Positions 36,610 to 49,142 of a DNA stretch of 64,000 nt are shown piece after piece; the first letter of the stretch is position 1; each line of letters opens with the position of its first letter. Origin of the DNA: Erpobdella octoculata. Lineage: Eukaryota; Annelida; Clitellata; Hirudinida; Erpobdellidae. The stretch is from assembly GCA_963978895.1 (NCBI GenBank), contig OZ022246.1:7185932-7249931 (forward strand). The letters are read 5' to 3'. The notes under the pieces are model-generated. The model had not been told where the DNA came from and did not search any database. It saw only the letters and a program-made list of their open reading frames with translations. The position numbers and the translations under genes are program-made.

Positions 36610-39600
36610 TCCAAAACACCAAGGAAAAGCCATGAAATAATGAAACAATATTCTGAAGACATGGAACGTCGTGAGATACAATTTGGCGTTTCCTTGGGTG
36701 ATTTGAAGGAGCTGATGAAGTTTAGAGGAAAAGATGCTGTTCAACACCTCAGACAGAAGTATGGAAATGTTGTCGAGCTTTGTCGAAGATTGTACACGTC
36801 TCCAACGGATGGTGGGTATTTATTGATTTTATGATTGTGAGTATTTATTGATTTATATGATTACAAATATTTAATAATTTATATGATTGCGAGTATTTAT
36901 TGTATATAATTGTAAGTATTTATTGATTTATAGAATTGGAGATATTTATGGACTTATATAAATGCAGGTATTTAATGATTTATATGATTGCGGGTATTTA
37001 ATGATTTATATGATTGCGGGTATTTAATGATTTTTATGATTGAGAGTATTTATTGATTTATATGCTTGTGGGTATTTATTGATTTACAGGATTGTATATT
37101 TTGAATCCATTGATTAGTGAGAGTTGTTTATTGATATTATTGTGAGGATTCAACTATTTTCTATTATTATAACAACTTGTTGGTTTATTAAATTATAGTT
37201 TGATTTAATTTAATAATATTCATTTCTTCAGCTGTATGATTGTCATATTTAAATAACAGTTATAACACTTAATGAAGCAATGTATCAAACTTAAAAAACA
37301 TTTTTTGTTGGAAGCATTTTAGTTTTGCAGTTGGTTTAGAAATTAACTTTTAAACGTAACTTGCCATCAGGACTAAATTGAAAAATGATTAAAAATAAAA
37401 CATATTCAACTATAAATAAATATTTAACCTGATATTTTCATCTGTACAAAAATAGCTTACAAATAGAGCTCATTATCGTCATCGGCTTCAGTCACGGCAA
37501 ACACATCACAACGTTGTTTAGTTTGCACTTACCCATAAATTCGGTTTATTGTTGTTCTATTATGAAAATTTGTACACAAATTAATGCGATAATGTGTTTT
37601 AGGTTTATATCTGCAAATAGCGACAAAATTGACTGCATGGGCAAATAAATTTTACATTTTTCCTCTCTTTTGTATTTTTATATAGTTCCTAGAAAATATA
37701 TTAAACTACAAGCCATCGACTTAAATTTCAGAAAAGTGGATTTTGACCTGCAATACTGTTCAACCCCATTAAACATGAAGTAAGGACTTAGAAGCCTCAT
37801 TACACAAAGACAAAATGACCGGAAAACTATAAAGAATTTAAAGCAGAACGGTTTTAAGGAACCCTGAAAAAAAACAGTTTTTCTTATTTATAAAAATTTT
37901 TTACGTAAAATTTTTGACAATTTTCTAGCTAATAATTTAAATTATATATTTTTCGCTAGTGTGAAAAGTTTTTAATAATTAATATTATGCATAAATCGTT
38001 TTTGTGTTGGCGAGTTTTTATTTTCTTATTACGATCGCACACTTTGTTTATCATATTCGAATTAAAAAGCGTTTTGGCGGTAAAATTTAAAAAACAATTT
38101 AAGAAAAAATGAGTTGGGTACACAACATTTTTTTATGTTACTTTAATTCAAAGTTATTTCAGCTTAAAAGCAAAAATATTCATAGGATGTTGCTGTGTAG
38201 CTGAGCTGCCGAGTAATTACTTGCTCTATTGAATGTGCTGATATGTTATAAATAATTTGAACGTGCTGGCATAAATTCGCTTTCAAAGTTTCAAAATCAT
38301 TTTAATGTTTATTGTATTTTGTTTAAAAATTATTTTATTAGTTTCAATTTCCTATGCTGAAGTTGCAGTTTACATTTAAGCTTATTTCCGATTAACAAAT
38401 TGTTTTAGTTTAAGTTCTTCAACTCATTTTAATTATTTCTCAACTAGAAAAATGTTAATTAAGGTTTTAGTACGTTTTTAATAATTCTGATAAATGATGA
38501 AACGCAGAACTTGTTTGTTTCAAGAAATATGTGCATGTGTTAGTTTTTGGTCTTTAAATTAGCTGACCGAACCAAAAGAGAACTTTTTGATTTGTTAGTA
38601 AAAAGAATTCTGCAGTCAACCGTAGCAGAAATTAGTTTGGTAGCTGTCTGACTTCCTGGGCCAAAATTGACGTTTCACCATTGTTTTACGTAAGTTGGCC
38701 TTAGAAGTTTTAAGCTGCTTGATGGGTCATTGCAATTAGTAATGCAATTGAATATTATAACTTTTGTCAGTTTTTTGTCTGTAGTATTAACGGATTCACA
38801 ACAAGATGATGACAGAAAATGTAGTGGCACAAGAAGAATACAAAGCAGTCATGAACACGGAGATAAAAGACTAAAGAAAATTGATTCTTGGCGGTCAGGT
38901 CGATCCTGAATACAGAGCAACAGACGCCGGTACGCGATGCTGCCAGTAAACAGCAAACAAATAGATGAAAGCGGAAGTGCTTCTGTCAGTGGTTTGCCTG
39001 ATTGTGGTCTGAATGATAAGACTGTTGAGAGTTTGGTCGCAGGGACGGTTGAGGCAGTGGTGGACACGGTTCTGGACCAGCGCGTTGCTGGTGAAGAAAA
39101 TGATGTGGGTTGCTCCGGCAAAACTCAGTTTGAACTGTGTCTCGAAAAATGTGACAGATGACGGTCGTACAGACTGCACAGATCAGGTGGGTCATGAGGA
39201 AAACAAAGAAAAGAGAAGTGATCCAGTTTTAGGCGGGGCGCCGCCAGAGTTGGCCCTGTAGCTGAGTGTTGCTGTCCTCTGACGGATTTTGAGGAGATTG
39301 TCGGAACCGTCGGAGAGGTTTCGGAGGATTGCTTGATCGAGGTTGCCAGAGATATTCCTGTTGTAGAAAAGATTTTCAACAGTTTTGTGTTTGGTTGCGG
39401 TTGCTTGAGTGAGGTGTGTGGTGATGACGCTTGTGATGATGCAGCGTCTTGACAGAGTGTTTCACGGTTTTTGTATGACGGACCGGATTTCTTGGTGGTC
39501 ATGAGTTCCCGGACATTGCGGTTGGGTTGGACGTGGAGAAAATTAATTTTGTAATAGATGGAGCGGAGCTCCAGATGATGTCTGCTGATCGGAGCGCCTG

Positions 39601-42600
39601 TGTGAGTGATGTTATCCCGGATGAGTCGGGTGAGAAGGTTGCTGCCCCGTATGCATATTACTAAATGGTAGTATGCGACAATAGAGAGAGGTCGACTAGT
39701 AGCCTAAGAGGGGCGTGGTTCAAGACTAGAGGCTCTGCTATTAATAGCTTACATTTCGGCGCGCGCATCTTACAACTAGGACTCATGGATTCCGACTCGT
39801 TTTTAGAAGAAAGTTTACCGAAAAGCTGTGTAGATATAAATACTTTATATTTCTATTAATTAATTTGATTTGTTGCTAACATCTTTCTTTATAATTTATT
39901 TTAATGTGAGCATGTAATTATTATTTTTATAGGTTTTTTTCTGCTAAAATTTTATAGTTTTTTCAATGTGCAATATGTTTTTTATTTCACTCTGCAATGT
40001 TTTTATTAACAGTAAAACATGCTACATGTACATATTTTTGTGTGTATATTAAATAGATAGAATCATTTGTTCTGAATTATTGACACTTTTTTGACTGTGC
40101 AATATGTTTTTTTTACTGTTCAATATGTTTGTTTCACTGTGCAATATGTTTTTTTTTCTGCAATGTTTTTTGCTGTGCAATATGTTTTTATTAACAGTAA
40201 AACATGCTACATGTACATATTTTGTCTGTATAATAAATAGAATAATTTGTTCTGAATTATTGACACTTTTTTGACTGTGCAATATGTTTTTTGACTGTTC
40301 AATATGTTTGTTTCACTGTGCAATATGTTTTTTTTCTTTCTGCAATGTTTTTTGCTGTGCGATATGTTTTTATTAACAGTAAAACATGCTACATGTACAT
40401 ATTTTGTCTGTATAATAAATAGAATAATTTGTTCTGAATTATTGACACTTTTTTGACTGTGCAATATGTTTTTTGACTGTTCAATATGTTTGTTTCACTG
40501 TGCAATATGTTTTTTTTCTTTCTGCAATGTTTTTTGCTGTGCGATATGTTTTTATTAACAGTAAAACATGCTACATTTACATATTTTTGTGTGTATATTA
40601 ATTAGATAGAATCATTTGTCCTGATTAATTGACACTTTTTCATATCAATATCAACACGTGTGTTTCATGTAATTGTGTATATCTCTATTAATAGAATTTA
40701 TTTCATTTATTGCTGAAATGTTATACTGTTAGTTATTATTAAAGTCTTGTTATTGACATTATTTAAATTTTGTTTCAATTTAATACACATATAGTAGACT
40801 AATAGACCTCAACTCTGCCTTGCAGTAATGTGCTTTAAGTGTTTAAGACAAAAGTTGTTCACAGTTCGTTCCATTATTTTTTCAATAGAAACTGCTGGTT
40901 GACAAAAGTTTGCTCAGTAGTTATGGGAATGTTTGAATTTTCTCATAGATTCTCCAGCAGTTTACAGAGTATAAATGTGCAGTAGCTTAGCTTAGACAAA
41001 CCTTCACGATTTATGAAAGCTAAAGCAGAGTAGTTGAACTTTTCATCAATCTGGAGCAGAGCTGAGCTCCACTGACATAGTAAGTTATATTTTTATCACC
41101 AGCGAATGAATGTTTTATGTGACTCTGTGATGTCAGACTACGACGACTACGTACTAATTAATGTAATGTCATTGATTAACATTAATGATTAACGGTTAAT
41201 AATGATTTAATCATATCAGTTCAGTTATTTGAATAATCCAATGTTAAGTAGGGTTATAAAATCTCCAGACACTGCAACGACTGCAAGCCAGTGTAGTGTA
41301 AGCGTACGCAACGACTCGTATCGGTCGGAAAGGCAATGAAAATGAAAACAAATAGTAGATTAATATATGCATATATATTAGTGCCATACTAAGAATAGCA
41401 ACCATAGATATCTAGAGTAGAGGCTAAAGCCACGCCCCTCTTAGCCTGCTAGTATTGCTGCATACTACCATTTAGAAATATGCGCCCCGTATGCTGCAGA
41501 ACAGTTTAAAGGTGCTTCTACGGAGGCTAGTGCCTCAGATCAAAGCGGTTTAGCTAATGATTTAGTGTTTTGGTGGTGGCTCGCGAGACTTGACCATGTT
41601 GTTTGCAAATTGCGGTCAAGGCCACGAGTGAAGATGAAGGTATTTGGTGTTTGTGGCCGTGTCACATTTTTCAAAGGTGACTATGCTGTTCGGGACGAAC
41701 AGAATTAAGAAGGAGGTAATAAAATATTTATCACTGTTTTTAATATCAATTACCGTGCGTTTACTTTACAAAGTCAAAACGTTACTTTAGAGAGAGTATA
41801 AAAAAGTCTTAAAAAGCCTTATTCGTTATTTTCCAATAAACTACAAAATCATTCCAAGGAGCCCTGTGTACGATTTAGCGATATTATAACAATGTTAATG
41901 GAGATTAAGTTTTACAACTACCGTAAAACGGGGTGACTTTGCCCGTGCGGGTGACTTTGGCCCAACTTTTAAACGCATAAAAATATATTAAAAAAATTTT
42001 TTTTTTAAACTTTCGCTAGGTCACGCCATACATCACTACTATGCACACCTTTTTAGCATAATTGTTCATAGAAATATAATTTGTACTTTAAAATATAGGT
42101 TGATTTATTTTGGGCCAAAGTCACCCGCACGGGCAAAGTCACCCCGTTTTACGGTACGCCATGAGATAGAATCCACTTTGTGGGTCCTTTTTTGAGTTCA
42201 ATTATAAAATTATTGTTCTTTATGTTTAGTTATGATTATAGCTCATTATGTTTAATTATAATTATATATATGTTTAATTATAATTATATATATATATATA
42301 TATGTTCAATTATGATTATATGTATGTTTAATCACGTTTTAAAATAATAATAATCATTTAATTTCTTAATTTACGAAAGTATAAATGTTGAGGTGTTGTG
42401 ATATTTTAACAGATTAAAACTAACCTCAACAATGCACCGGAAAGAGTTTTATATAAATAAATAATTAATTCTTATAAATAGTAATTTACCTGCAGTAATT
42501 AATGAAGAGGGCTTCCTTCGGTCGTATAATAAAGAAGCGTATGATGCCAGGAAGCATGTGTGCCATCTCAGTTATTACGCGGCACTTTTAAGTGCAAGAG

Positions 42601-43865
42601 ACCACCGCCGCCACCACCACCACCAACGTTGGTACTCAACTACCCCGGTGAACGAAGCAACATAATGTTTCAGCAGTTTTTTTTCCTTGACGATCCATCT
42701 GTCAATATTTCCACAATATATATGAGTCGCATTTTATTTTTCATTGGAAATAAATGAAGTAAATGAGAAAAAAGCGAGAAAATTCAGAAGGTCAAGTTCG
42801 AGGGGTCATCCATCAATTTCTTTTTTGGATTTCCATTTATTTTTATTTTCATTTTGCTCACTGTAAATTACTCTTAAAAAGTGTATTAGAAAAAAAAAAA
42901 AAATTTATTTAAAAACTGTTAATTATTTTTTTAATTTGCTTAATGAATCTTTAAAAGACGGCTTAAAAACTTATTTTTAAAATTCACGCACACGTTTAAG
43001 AAACTTAAATGTTTTAAAATTTTAAATTTAGTTTAAAAAACATGTTTTCAACGAATTTGTTAAAAAAATGTTTTAATTGCAGGACTGAGCGGTCACGAGT
43101 GGGATTTGGAGCAGAGAAAATTTGTGTTCGGGACAAATGTAATTTCTCCCGAACCTCCCAAATCCTTCTTACGCCTCATGTGGGAAGCACTTCAAGACAT
43201 CACACTTATAATTCTCATTGTTGCTGCCTTTGTTTCTCTCGTCCTTTCTTTCTATCAACCGCAATCTCCTGAAGACGATTTTGGTTAGTAAGAAAACAAA
43301 ATTAAATTAAGTTAAAAAATTAAATACAGCGAATATCCACCGACGATATCATGAATCCACTTCAACCAATCAAACGTGTTGTTTTTGCAGCAGCTCACGA
43401 CGAAACAGAAGCGAAAGCAGGATGGATTGAAGGAGCCGCCATATTGATGGCAGTTCTCGTGGTTGTCATGGTAACGGCTTTTAACGACTGGCGTAAGGAA
43501 AGACAGTTTAGAGGACTACAGGATAGAATTGAAGGAGAGCACAGGTTTGCTACCATAAGAGGGGGAGAAATGGTGCAGATACCCGTAGCAGAGCTGGTGG
43601 TTGGTGATATCTGCCAAATTAAATATGGTGGGTCTTCTACATTTTATTATGAAATTTAATAAAATCATGCAATTGTCTTAAGAACAACTAAACTCGGTAA
43701 TGCATGATAGCAAATTAGCAAACTAAAAATATTACGCAGGAGACTTGCTACCAGCGGATGGCATCACAATACAATGTAACGACCTCAAACTTGATGAAAG
43801 TTCACTTACTGGCGAATCTGATTTGGTCCAGAAGTCTGAAACCGCTGATTTTATGCTCTTGTCTG
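36610..43865 (+). CDS. Plasma-membrane calcium-transporting ATPase (PMCA type), first four readable exons
   Basis: Exons 36610-36811, 43083-43283, 43391-43627 and 43740-43865 join through phase 1 GT/AG introns. The likely start is ATG 36640 ([19 protein letters not shown]); the frame is open back to the acceptor, so more 5' coding sequence is possible. Features in order: the N-terminal [20 protein letters not shown] and [14 protein letters not shown] segments; [14 protein letters not shown]; first transmembrane helix [20 protein letters not shown]; second helix [17 protein letters not shown]; then actuator domain [17 protein letters not shown] and [11 protein letters not shown], with the TGES dephosphorylation loop. 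PMCA pumps export cytosolic calcium using ATP. The phosphorylation site (DKTGT) and the C-terminal calmodulin region lie in exons not found before 64000, so the next intron would be over 20 kb or the gene is disrupted. Confidence 0.85.
36820..37095. repeat. 26-27-bp minisatellite in the first PMCA intron
   Basis: About ten units of GGGTATTTAATGATTTATAT plus GATTGC, diverged, starting just inside the donor site. Confidence 0.8.
37100..38560. other. No gene seen; PMCA intron
   Basis: AT-rich intronic sequence with no recognised element. Confidence 0.45.
39653..41483. mobile_element. Long-TIR, MULE-like non-autonomous element with 9-bp target duplication
   Basis: The ends are inverted repeats starting GCATATTNCTAAATGGTAGT and continuing for about 80 bp with mismatches (AGGCTAAGAGGGGCGTGG type). 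Perfect 9-bp direct repeats GCCCCGTAT flank it at 39644-39652 and 41484-41492. Long TIRs with a 9-bp duplication are the hallmark of Mutator-like elements; the assignment rests on this only. The interior carries a satellite array and no transposase. Confidence 0.7.
40003..40610. repeat. About 182-bp tandem satellite inside the long-TIR element
   Basis: The block AACAGTAAAACATGCTACAT recurs at roughly 40008, 40193, 40375 and 40557. Each unit also contains several shorter CTGTGCAATATGTTTTT sub-repeats. Confidence 0.85.
41921..42154. mobile_element. Mariner-type MITE with 45-bp perfect TIRs
   Basis: A 234-bp element with TIRs starting CCGTAAAACGGGGTGACTTT. The first 45 bp are identical at both ends, and the element is flanked by TA dinucleotides (41919-41920 and 42155-42156), the Tc1/mariner target duplication. 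There is no coding sequence. Confidence 0.85.
42160..43082. other. No gene seen; PMCA intron
   Basis: AT-rich intron. A short CCACC repeat near 42602 gives a Pro-rich frame that is not supported as a gene. Confidence 0.45.
43083..43283 (+). CDS. PMCA exon with first transmembrane helix
   Basis: The acceptor TTTTAATTGCAG precedes GACTGAGCGG and the donor GTTAGTAAG follows. It encodes [18 protein letters not shown] and the first membrane helix, ending SPEDDFG. Phase 1 at both ends. Confidence 0.85.
43391..43627 (+). CDS. PMCA exon with second transmembrane helix and start of the actuator domain
   Basis: The acceptor GTTTTTGCAG ends at 43390; a second AG three bases on is an alternative. The exon encodes [20 protein letters not shown] through GDICQIKYG and is spliced at GTGGGT. 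The preceding intron is only 107 bp. Confidence 0.85.
43740..43865 (+). CDS. PMCA exon with TGES actuator loop
   Basis: Encodes [20 protein letters not shown] and [20 protein letters not shown], with donor GTAAGACT. In relatives the next residues are THVMEGSG; no such exon was recognised downstream in the window. Confidence 0.85.
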
Positions 43866-43869
43866 GTAA

Positions 43870-44430
43870 GACTTTAAATTTGTTTGTATTATTTTTAATA
43901 ATATTAAGTTTAATTTTTCTTAAATAAATATTAATTTTTAAATCGATTCTGAGCAATTTTTATTTATTATTATTTTTTATTAATTTTGAAAATAATGTTA
44001 TTTCTAATATTTATTATTTTTAAGTTAGTTTTCACATTTTTTGAAATTATTGTTAAACTTTTGTCGTTTTGCTGATGTTCTGTATAATTAATGTGAGATT
44101 GAATGAAGAAAGTCTTACGCAGTGTTTAATTGTAGCATTTCGAAAGCAGTTTTGATTTTTGATTTTTGAAAAAAAAATTAAAATCTTTTTAAGAATAAGC
44201 TTATCATTGTACGCTTTATCTAGAAATTTTTAAAATAGTCATGTATTGAAAAATTATGATTCGTTCATTTTAAGTGCTTGCTTCTATTATATTTATTCAT
44301 AGCTCTAATATTTAATACATCAAGTTTCCAATAAAACAATTTACATTACAAAACAAGTAAGTAACTAAGAAATGTTAAAGCAGTCATTATTCAATATGTC
44401 ATTATGACGTGAATTAGTCATTCGATAAAA
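43870..44430. other. No gene seen; PMCA intron
   Basis: AT-rich sequence following the last PMCA exon found. Confidence 0.4.
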
Positions 44431-44439
44431 TGTATACGG

Positions 44440-45005
44440 ATGATCAAAAAATTAATATGGGTAACCCACAAAAATATATGGACAACCCTCAAACAAATAT
44501 GAATCAGGTAAGGAACAAGAAAGATTCCGAAAGTGTTAGCACTCATATGCAAGGAGCTATAAAAGACAGTCGCGTGGAGCTCACATGTCTCCACTGTGGT
44601 CTTCGCCACATTCTGCTGTATATCTAACAGTTTACGTTGAAGCAAGCTAATTATTTTATGTTTATTTAATTTTCATAGACATAGTTATAACAAATTTTCT
44701 TGTCTTAAGTTATAAGTTATAACAAATTTTCTTGTCTTAAGTTATAAGTTATAACAAATTATCTTAAAAAAATATGGATGACTCACAAACAAATACGGAC
44801 ACTCAAAAACAAATATGGACCACTCACAAACAAATATGGACACTCACAAACAAATACGGACACTCACAAACAAATATGGACACTCACAAACAAATATGGA
44901 CGACTCACAAACAAATATGGACGACGCATAACAAACACGAACATTATGCAAACAAATATAGACGGCCCTCAAACAATTATTGATGACTCACAAACAAATA
45001 CAGAA
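44440..45005. repeat. 18-20-bp minisatellite (ACTCACAAACAAATATGG)
   Basis: Perfect units cluster at 44815-44920, and diverged ones (AACCCACAAAAATATATGG) occur from 44460. The middle (44640-44760) carries a different short tandem, ATAACAAATTTTCTTGTC. Gln/Lys/Thr-rich frames there are repeat artefacts. Confidence 0.8.
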
Positions 45006-45409
45006 ATACAATTAAAAACTTGTATTTAACTTCCAGACAAAAACTCTTTTCACATATTTATAAGTCGAGAAATTTAAACTCACAAATCATATTTATAAAA
45101 ATAAAATCATAAAATCATGTTTACTACGTTTGTGTTAGCACATAAAAAATGATTTAAAAATTTGTCAAAGTTTCTGCTCGCAAATAAATGATGCCATTTT
45201 CCATTTACCAATGTCAACTGGCGCCAGTATTTTTAGCTTTTATTTTATTAGTGTTTATGGCTGGTAAATGATGACATGACTATTTATTTGAAAACGGAAA
45301 TTAAATTAAAGGATATTATCGACACATAAAAGTTGTCATATTATATTAAAATTTTAGTTATTACTAACTGGGCTAGCGGACTTTTCTAACTTTTTTATTC
45401 CTTTCTGCC

Positions 45410-46306
45410 TATCTCTGATCTCTCTTTCTTTCTCTCTCTATCTTCCTCTCTCTCTCTCATTTTCTCTTTCTCTCTCTATTTTCTTTTCTTCTCTTTCTCT
45501 CTCTATTTTCTTTTCTTCTCTTTCTCTCTCTATCTTCCTCTCTCTCTCTCATTTTCTCTTTCTCTCTCTATTTTCTTTTCTTCTCTTTCTCTCTCTATTT
45601 TCTTTTCTTCTCTTTCTCTCTCTATTTTCTTTTCTTCTCTTTCTCTCTCTATTTTCTTTTCTTCTCTTTCTCTCTCTATTTTCTTTTCTTCTCTTTCTCT
45701 CTCTATTTTCTTTTCTTCTCTTTCTCTCTCTATTTTCTTTTCTTCTCTTTCTCTCTCTATTTTCTTTTCTTCTCTTTCTCTCTCTATTTTCTTTTCTTCT
45801 CTTTCTCTCTCTATTTTCTTTTCTTCTCTTTCTCTCTCTATCTTCCTCTCTCTCTCTCATTTTCTCTTTCTCTCTCTATTTTCTTTTCTTCTCTTTCTCT
45901 CTCTATTTTCTTTTCTTCTCTTTCTCTCTCTATTTTCTTTTCTTCTCTTTCTCTCTCTATTTTCTTTTCTTCTCTTTCTCTCTCTATTTTCTTTTCTTCT
46001 CTTTCTCTCTCTATTTTCTTTTCTTCTCTTTCTCTCTCTATTTTCTTTTCTTCTCTTTCTCTCTCTATCTTCCTCTCTCTCTCTCATTTTCTCTTTCTCT
46101 CTCTATTTTCTTTTCTTCTCTTTCTCTCTCTATTTTCTTTTCTTCTCTTTCTCTCTCTATTTTCTTTTCTTCTCTTTCTCTCTCTATTTTCTTTTCTTCT
46201 CTTTCTCTCTCTATCTTCCTCTCTCTCTCTCATTTTCTCTTTCTCTCTCTATTTTCTTTTCTTCTCTTTCTCTCTCTATTTTCTTTTCTTCTCTTTCTCT
46301 CTCTAA
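45410..46306. repeat. 27-bp polypyrimidine minisatellite
   Basis: Over 30 units of TCTCTCTATTTTCTTTTCTT plus CTCTTTC. A variant block (TCTTCCTCTCTCTCTCTCAT) recurs at irregular intervals near 45440, 45530, 45840, 46070 and 46210. The plus strand is almost purely pyrimidine. The Arg/Lys/Glu-rich frames on the minus strand (RERKRRKEN repeats) come from the array. Confidence 0.95.
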
Positions 46307-46845
46307 CATACAATAACTTGAAGTTTTTTTTTCATTTGTTTAAAAAGATTTAGTTATAAATCGTGGAAGAATTCAAGTATTTTGTTGTAGATGGCTGCTA
46401 AAACAAAAAATATCACGTGGAATCTTTTGGAAATTATTCTATTTGAAGCCGATGGTTGTGATGATGTTTACTGATTAGCTGTCGTGTATATACATAAGTT
46501 TCCAGACCAGTTATTTTAAATCTGTATTTTGAAATTTTTTTGATCTCGACAAAACAACTTTTCATTCTTCATAGATCAATAAATAAGTACGAGATTCAAT
46601 ATGGAGTGGTTGAGAAGGAAGAGTAGAATTCTTTCTCAGACTGCTAATTCTCTGCAAAGGTAATTATGCGCTATATAAATTATTACGGATTAGTTATCTT
46701 ACGTAGCATTGCTTTGTTATGCCAGATAAAACAAAAATAATTGCATTTAACTCGTTTACATTATATTCCATTATCCGTATAAAGTAAAGGAAATGTAAAA
46801 TGATGTGATGGAACGTGGGCGTGAGTTATAATGCTCTGTGCCACT
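46307..46845. other. No gene supported
   Basis: AT-rich. A 20-codon ATG frame at about 46601 (MEWLRRKSRILSQ) runs into GTAATT, which could be a donor; with no family match it is not called. Confidence 0.35.
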
Positions 46846-46849
46846 TCAG

Positions 46850-46970
46850 TTAGCTGAATGGTTAATTCACTAATCTCATTACCCAAAGGTCTCGGATTCT
46901 GATGCTGGCGAACAACAGAGCCAAGGATTAGGTCTACTTTGAGTTACATCGCATTCCATGAGATTATATA
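46850..46970 (+). mobile_element. SINE-like element with tRNA-derived head
   Basis: TTAGCTGAATGGTTAA fits a Pol III A box. ACTAATCTCATTACCCAAAG follows, then GGTCTCGGATTCTGATGC, a degenerate B box, with tRNA-like spacing of about 31 nt. The tail GAGTTACATCGCATTCCATG is not recognised. Confidence 0.5.
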
Positions 46971-46974
46971 TATA

Positions 46975-47585
46975 CTAAATATATTGCATCCACGTCGCTC
47001 GAAATTTCATTACACTTTCTTCTTAAAATAAATGTCGGTAATTTATTAACTTATTTTATGCAATCAAAGACAAACGAAACGTTTTTATTATAAATAATTT
47101 TATTTATTTCTAGTTTTTAAATGCATAAATAAAAATATTCATGAAGTATTTGTTATCGTTGTGTGCGTGTAATTTCATTCATGGAAGTTTATGATCTCCA
47201 TTCATAAGATAAGCAATAATTGAAATATAAAATCTGTTTGGATTGGATGAAGTAAAAATACAAATTAAAACAAACAAATTTAGGCTGACTGGTGGTGGCA
47301 GCATTTATTTTATTTGCTAATAATTAGCAGTAGAAACAAAATGTTTGTGAAAAAAACGAGCAGGTATCATGAATTATTCGTTTCAATGCCAGGAATGACG
47401 AGAAGTTTCAATTTGGCACACCTGTTAGCTTCGATGTGATATTTGAATATAAAACTGCAATTATTATGTTTTCCTTTCTAATATAATGGATACCTCCGTC
47501 CGTAGCAAGCGGACGACGACGAATAAATGTTTGTGCTTTAAATTGATACGTAAATGTCACCGATTCAAGGTTATATGATATGTTA
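46975..47585. other. No gene seen
   Basis: AT-rich, without recognised elements. Confidence 0.4.
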
Positions 47586-47589
47586 TGTA

Positions 47590-47946
<357 letters not shown>

Positions 47947-48540
47947 AATGAATAAGCTAGCCTATTTTGACGATGTTATCATAACATATTAAAATCATTC
48001 TTTTATATTGTTAGTGTGTTTAACGTCACTAACGGATCATGGAATGACAATTGGAGGTATCAAGTCGAGCTCCACATGCCCACTCCCAATTTTGGTTGAT
48101 TGTTAAGTCGTGAACCAAAAACAACAAAATGAAAAGCAACATATAAACATCTATGTCACTTTTTGGGGTGCATTTCCTGCAGAAATTGATTCAGTGTCAT
48201 TCACAGCTGTAATTTAAGTATTGTTTTAATTTTTTTTGGTTTTAATGTTTTTAAAGAACAATCTGAAATCTAACAGATGACACTTTTACATGAACAATGT
48301 AACATAATAAACTTAAATTAATTAACAAGTGAATATATATATATATATTCTGTATCTATGTAGGTATGTATGTATGTATGTATGTATGTATGTATGTATG
48401 TATGTATGTATGTATGTATGTATGTATGTATGTAGAATCGGATCTATGGGGGGGGGGGGGGGGTAAACTGAGAGCGAAAGAATGAGCGGGAAAAGCGACA
48501 GAGAACGGATAACGACCGGGAGCGGGAGTGCGTATGTATC

Positions 48541-48784
48541 TATGTATGTATGTGTGTATGTATGTGTGTATGTATGTATGTATGTATGTATGTATGTGCG
48601 TATGTATCTATGTGTGTATGTATGTATGTATGTATGTATGTATGTATGTATGTATGTATGTATGTATGTATGTATGTATGTATGTATGTATGTATGTATG
48701 TATGTATGTATGTATGTATGTATGTATGTATGTATGTATGTATGTATGTATGTATGTATGTATGTATGTATGTATGTATGTATG

Positions 48785-48815
<31 letters not shown>

Positions 48816-49142
48816 GTATGTATGTATGTATGTATGTATGTATGTATGTATGTATGTATGTATGTATGTATGTATGTATGTATGTATGTATGTATGTATG
48901 TATGTATGTATGTATGTATGTATGTATGTATGTATGTATGTATGTATGTATGTATGTATGTATGTATGTATGTATGTATGTATGTATGTATGTATGTATG
49001 TATGTATGTATGTATGTATGTATGTATGTATGTATGTATGTATGTATGTATGTATGTATGTATGTATGTATGTATGTATGTATGTATGTATGTATGTATG
49101 TATGTATGTATGTATGTATGTATGTATGTATGTATGTATGTA
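48541..49142. repeat. (TATG)n microsatellite, about 600 bp
   Basis: Nearly pure TATG units with a few point changes. The array continues without phase change on the other side of the family 2 insertion at 50064-50133. Confidence 0.95.

Larger units (their letters stand above)
38800..41730 (+). mobile_element. Decayed LTR-element internal region, interrupted by a long-TIR element
   Basis: The right end (41578-41718) reads GAGACTTGACCATGTTG, GCCACGAGTGAAGATG, then GTTCGGGACGAACAGAATTA and AGAAGGAGGTAAT. It matches the terminal region and polypurine tract of the non-autonomous LTR element at 56732-58410. The left part is GC-richer with short broken frames. No LTRs are visible, and its left boundary is a guess. 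Confidence 0.4.

Noticed and set aside
42560..42757. 65-codon Pro-rich frame.
   Set aside because: Based on a short CCACC repeat inside the PMCA intron; no splice or homology support.
45549..46087. Arg/Lys/Glu repeat proteins on the minus strand.
   Set aside because: 27-bp minisatellite; frames end at array interruptions and have no unique flanks.
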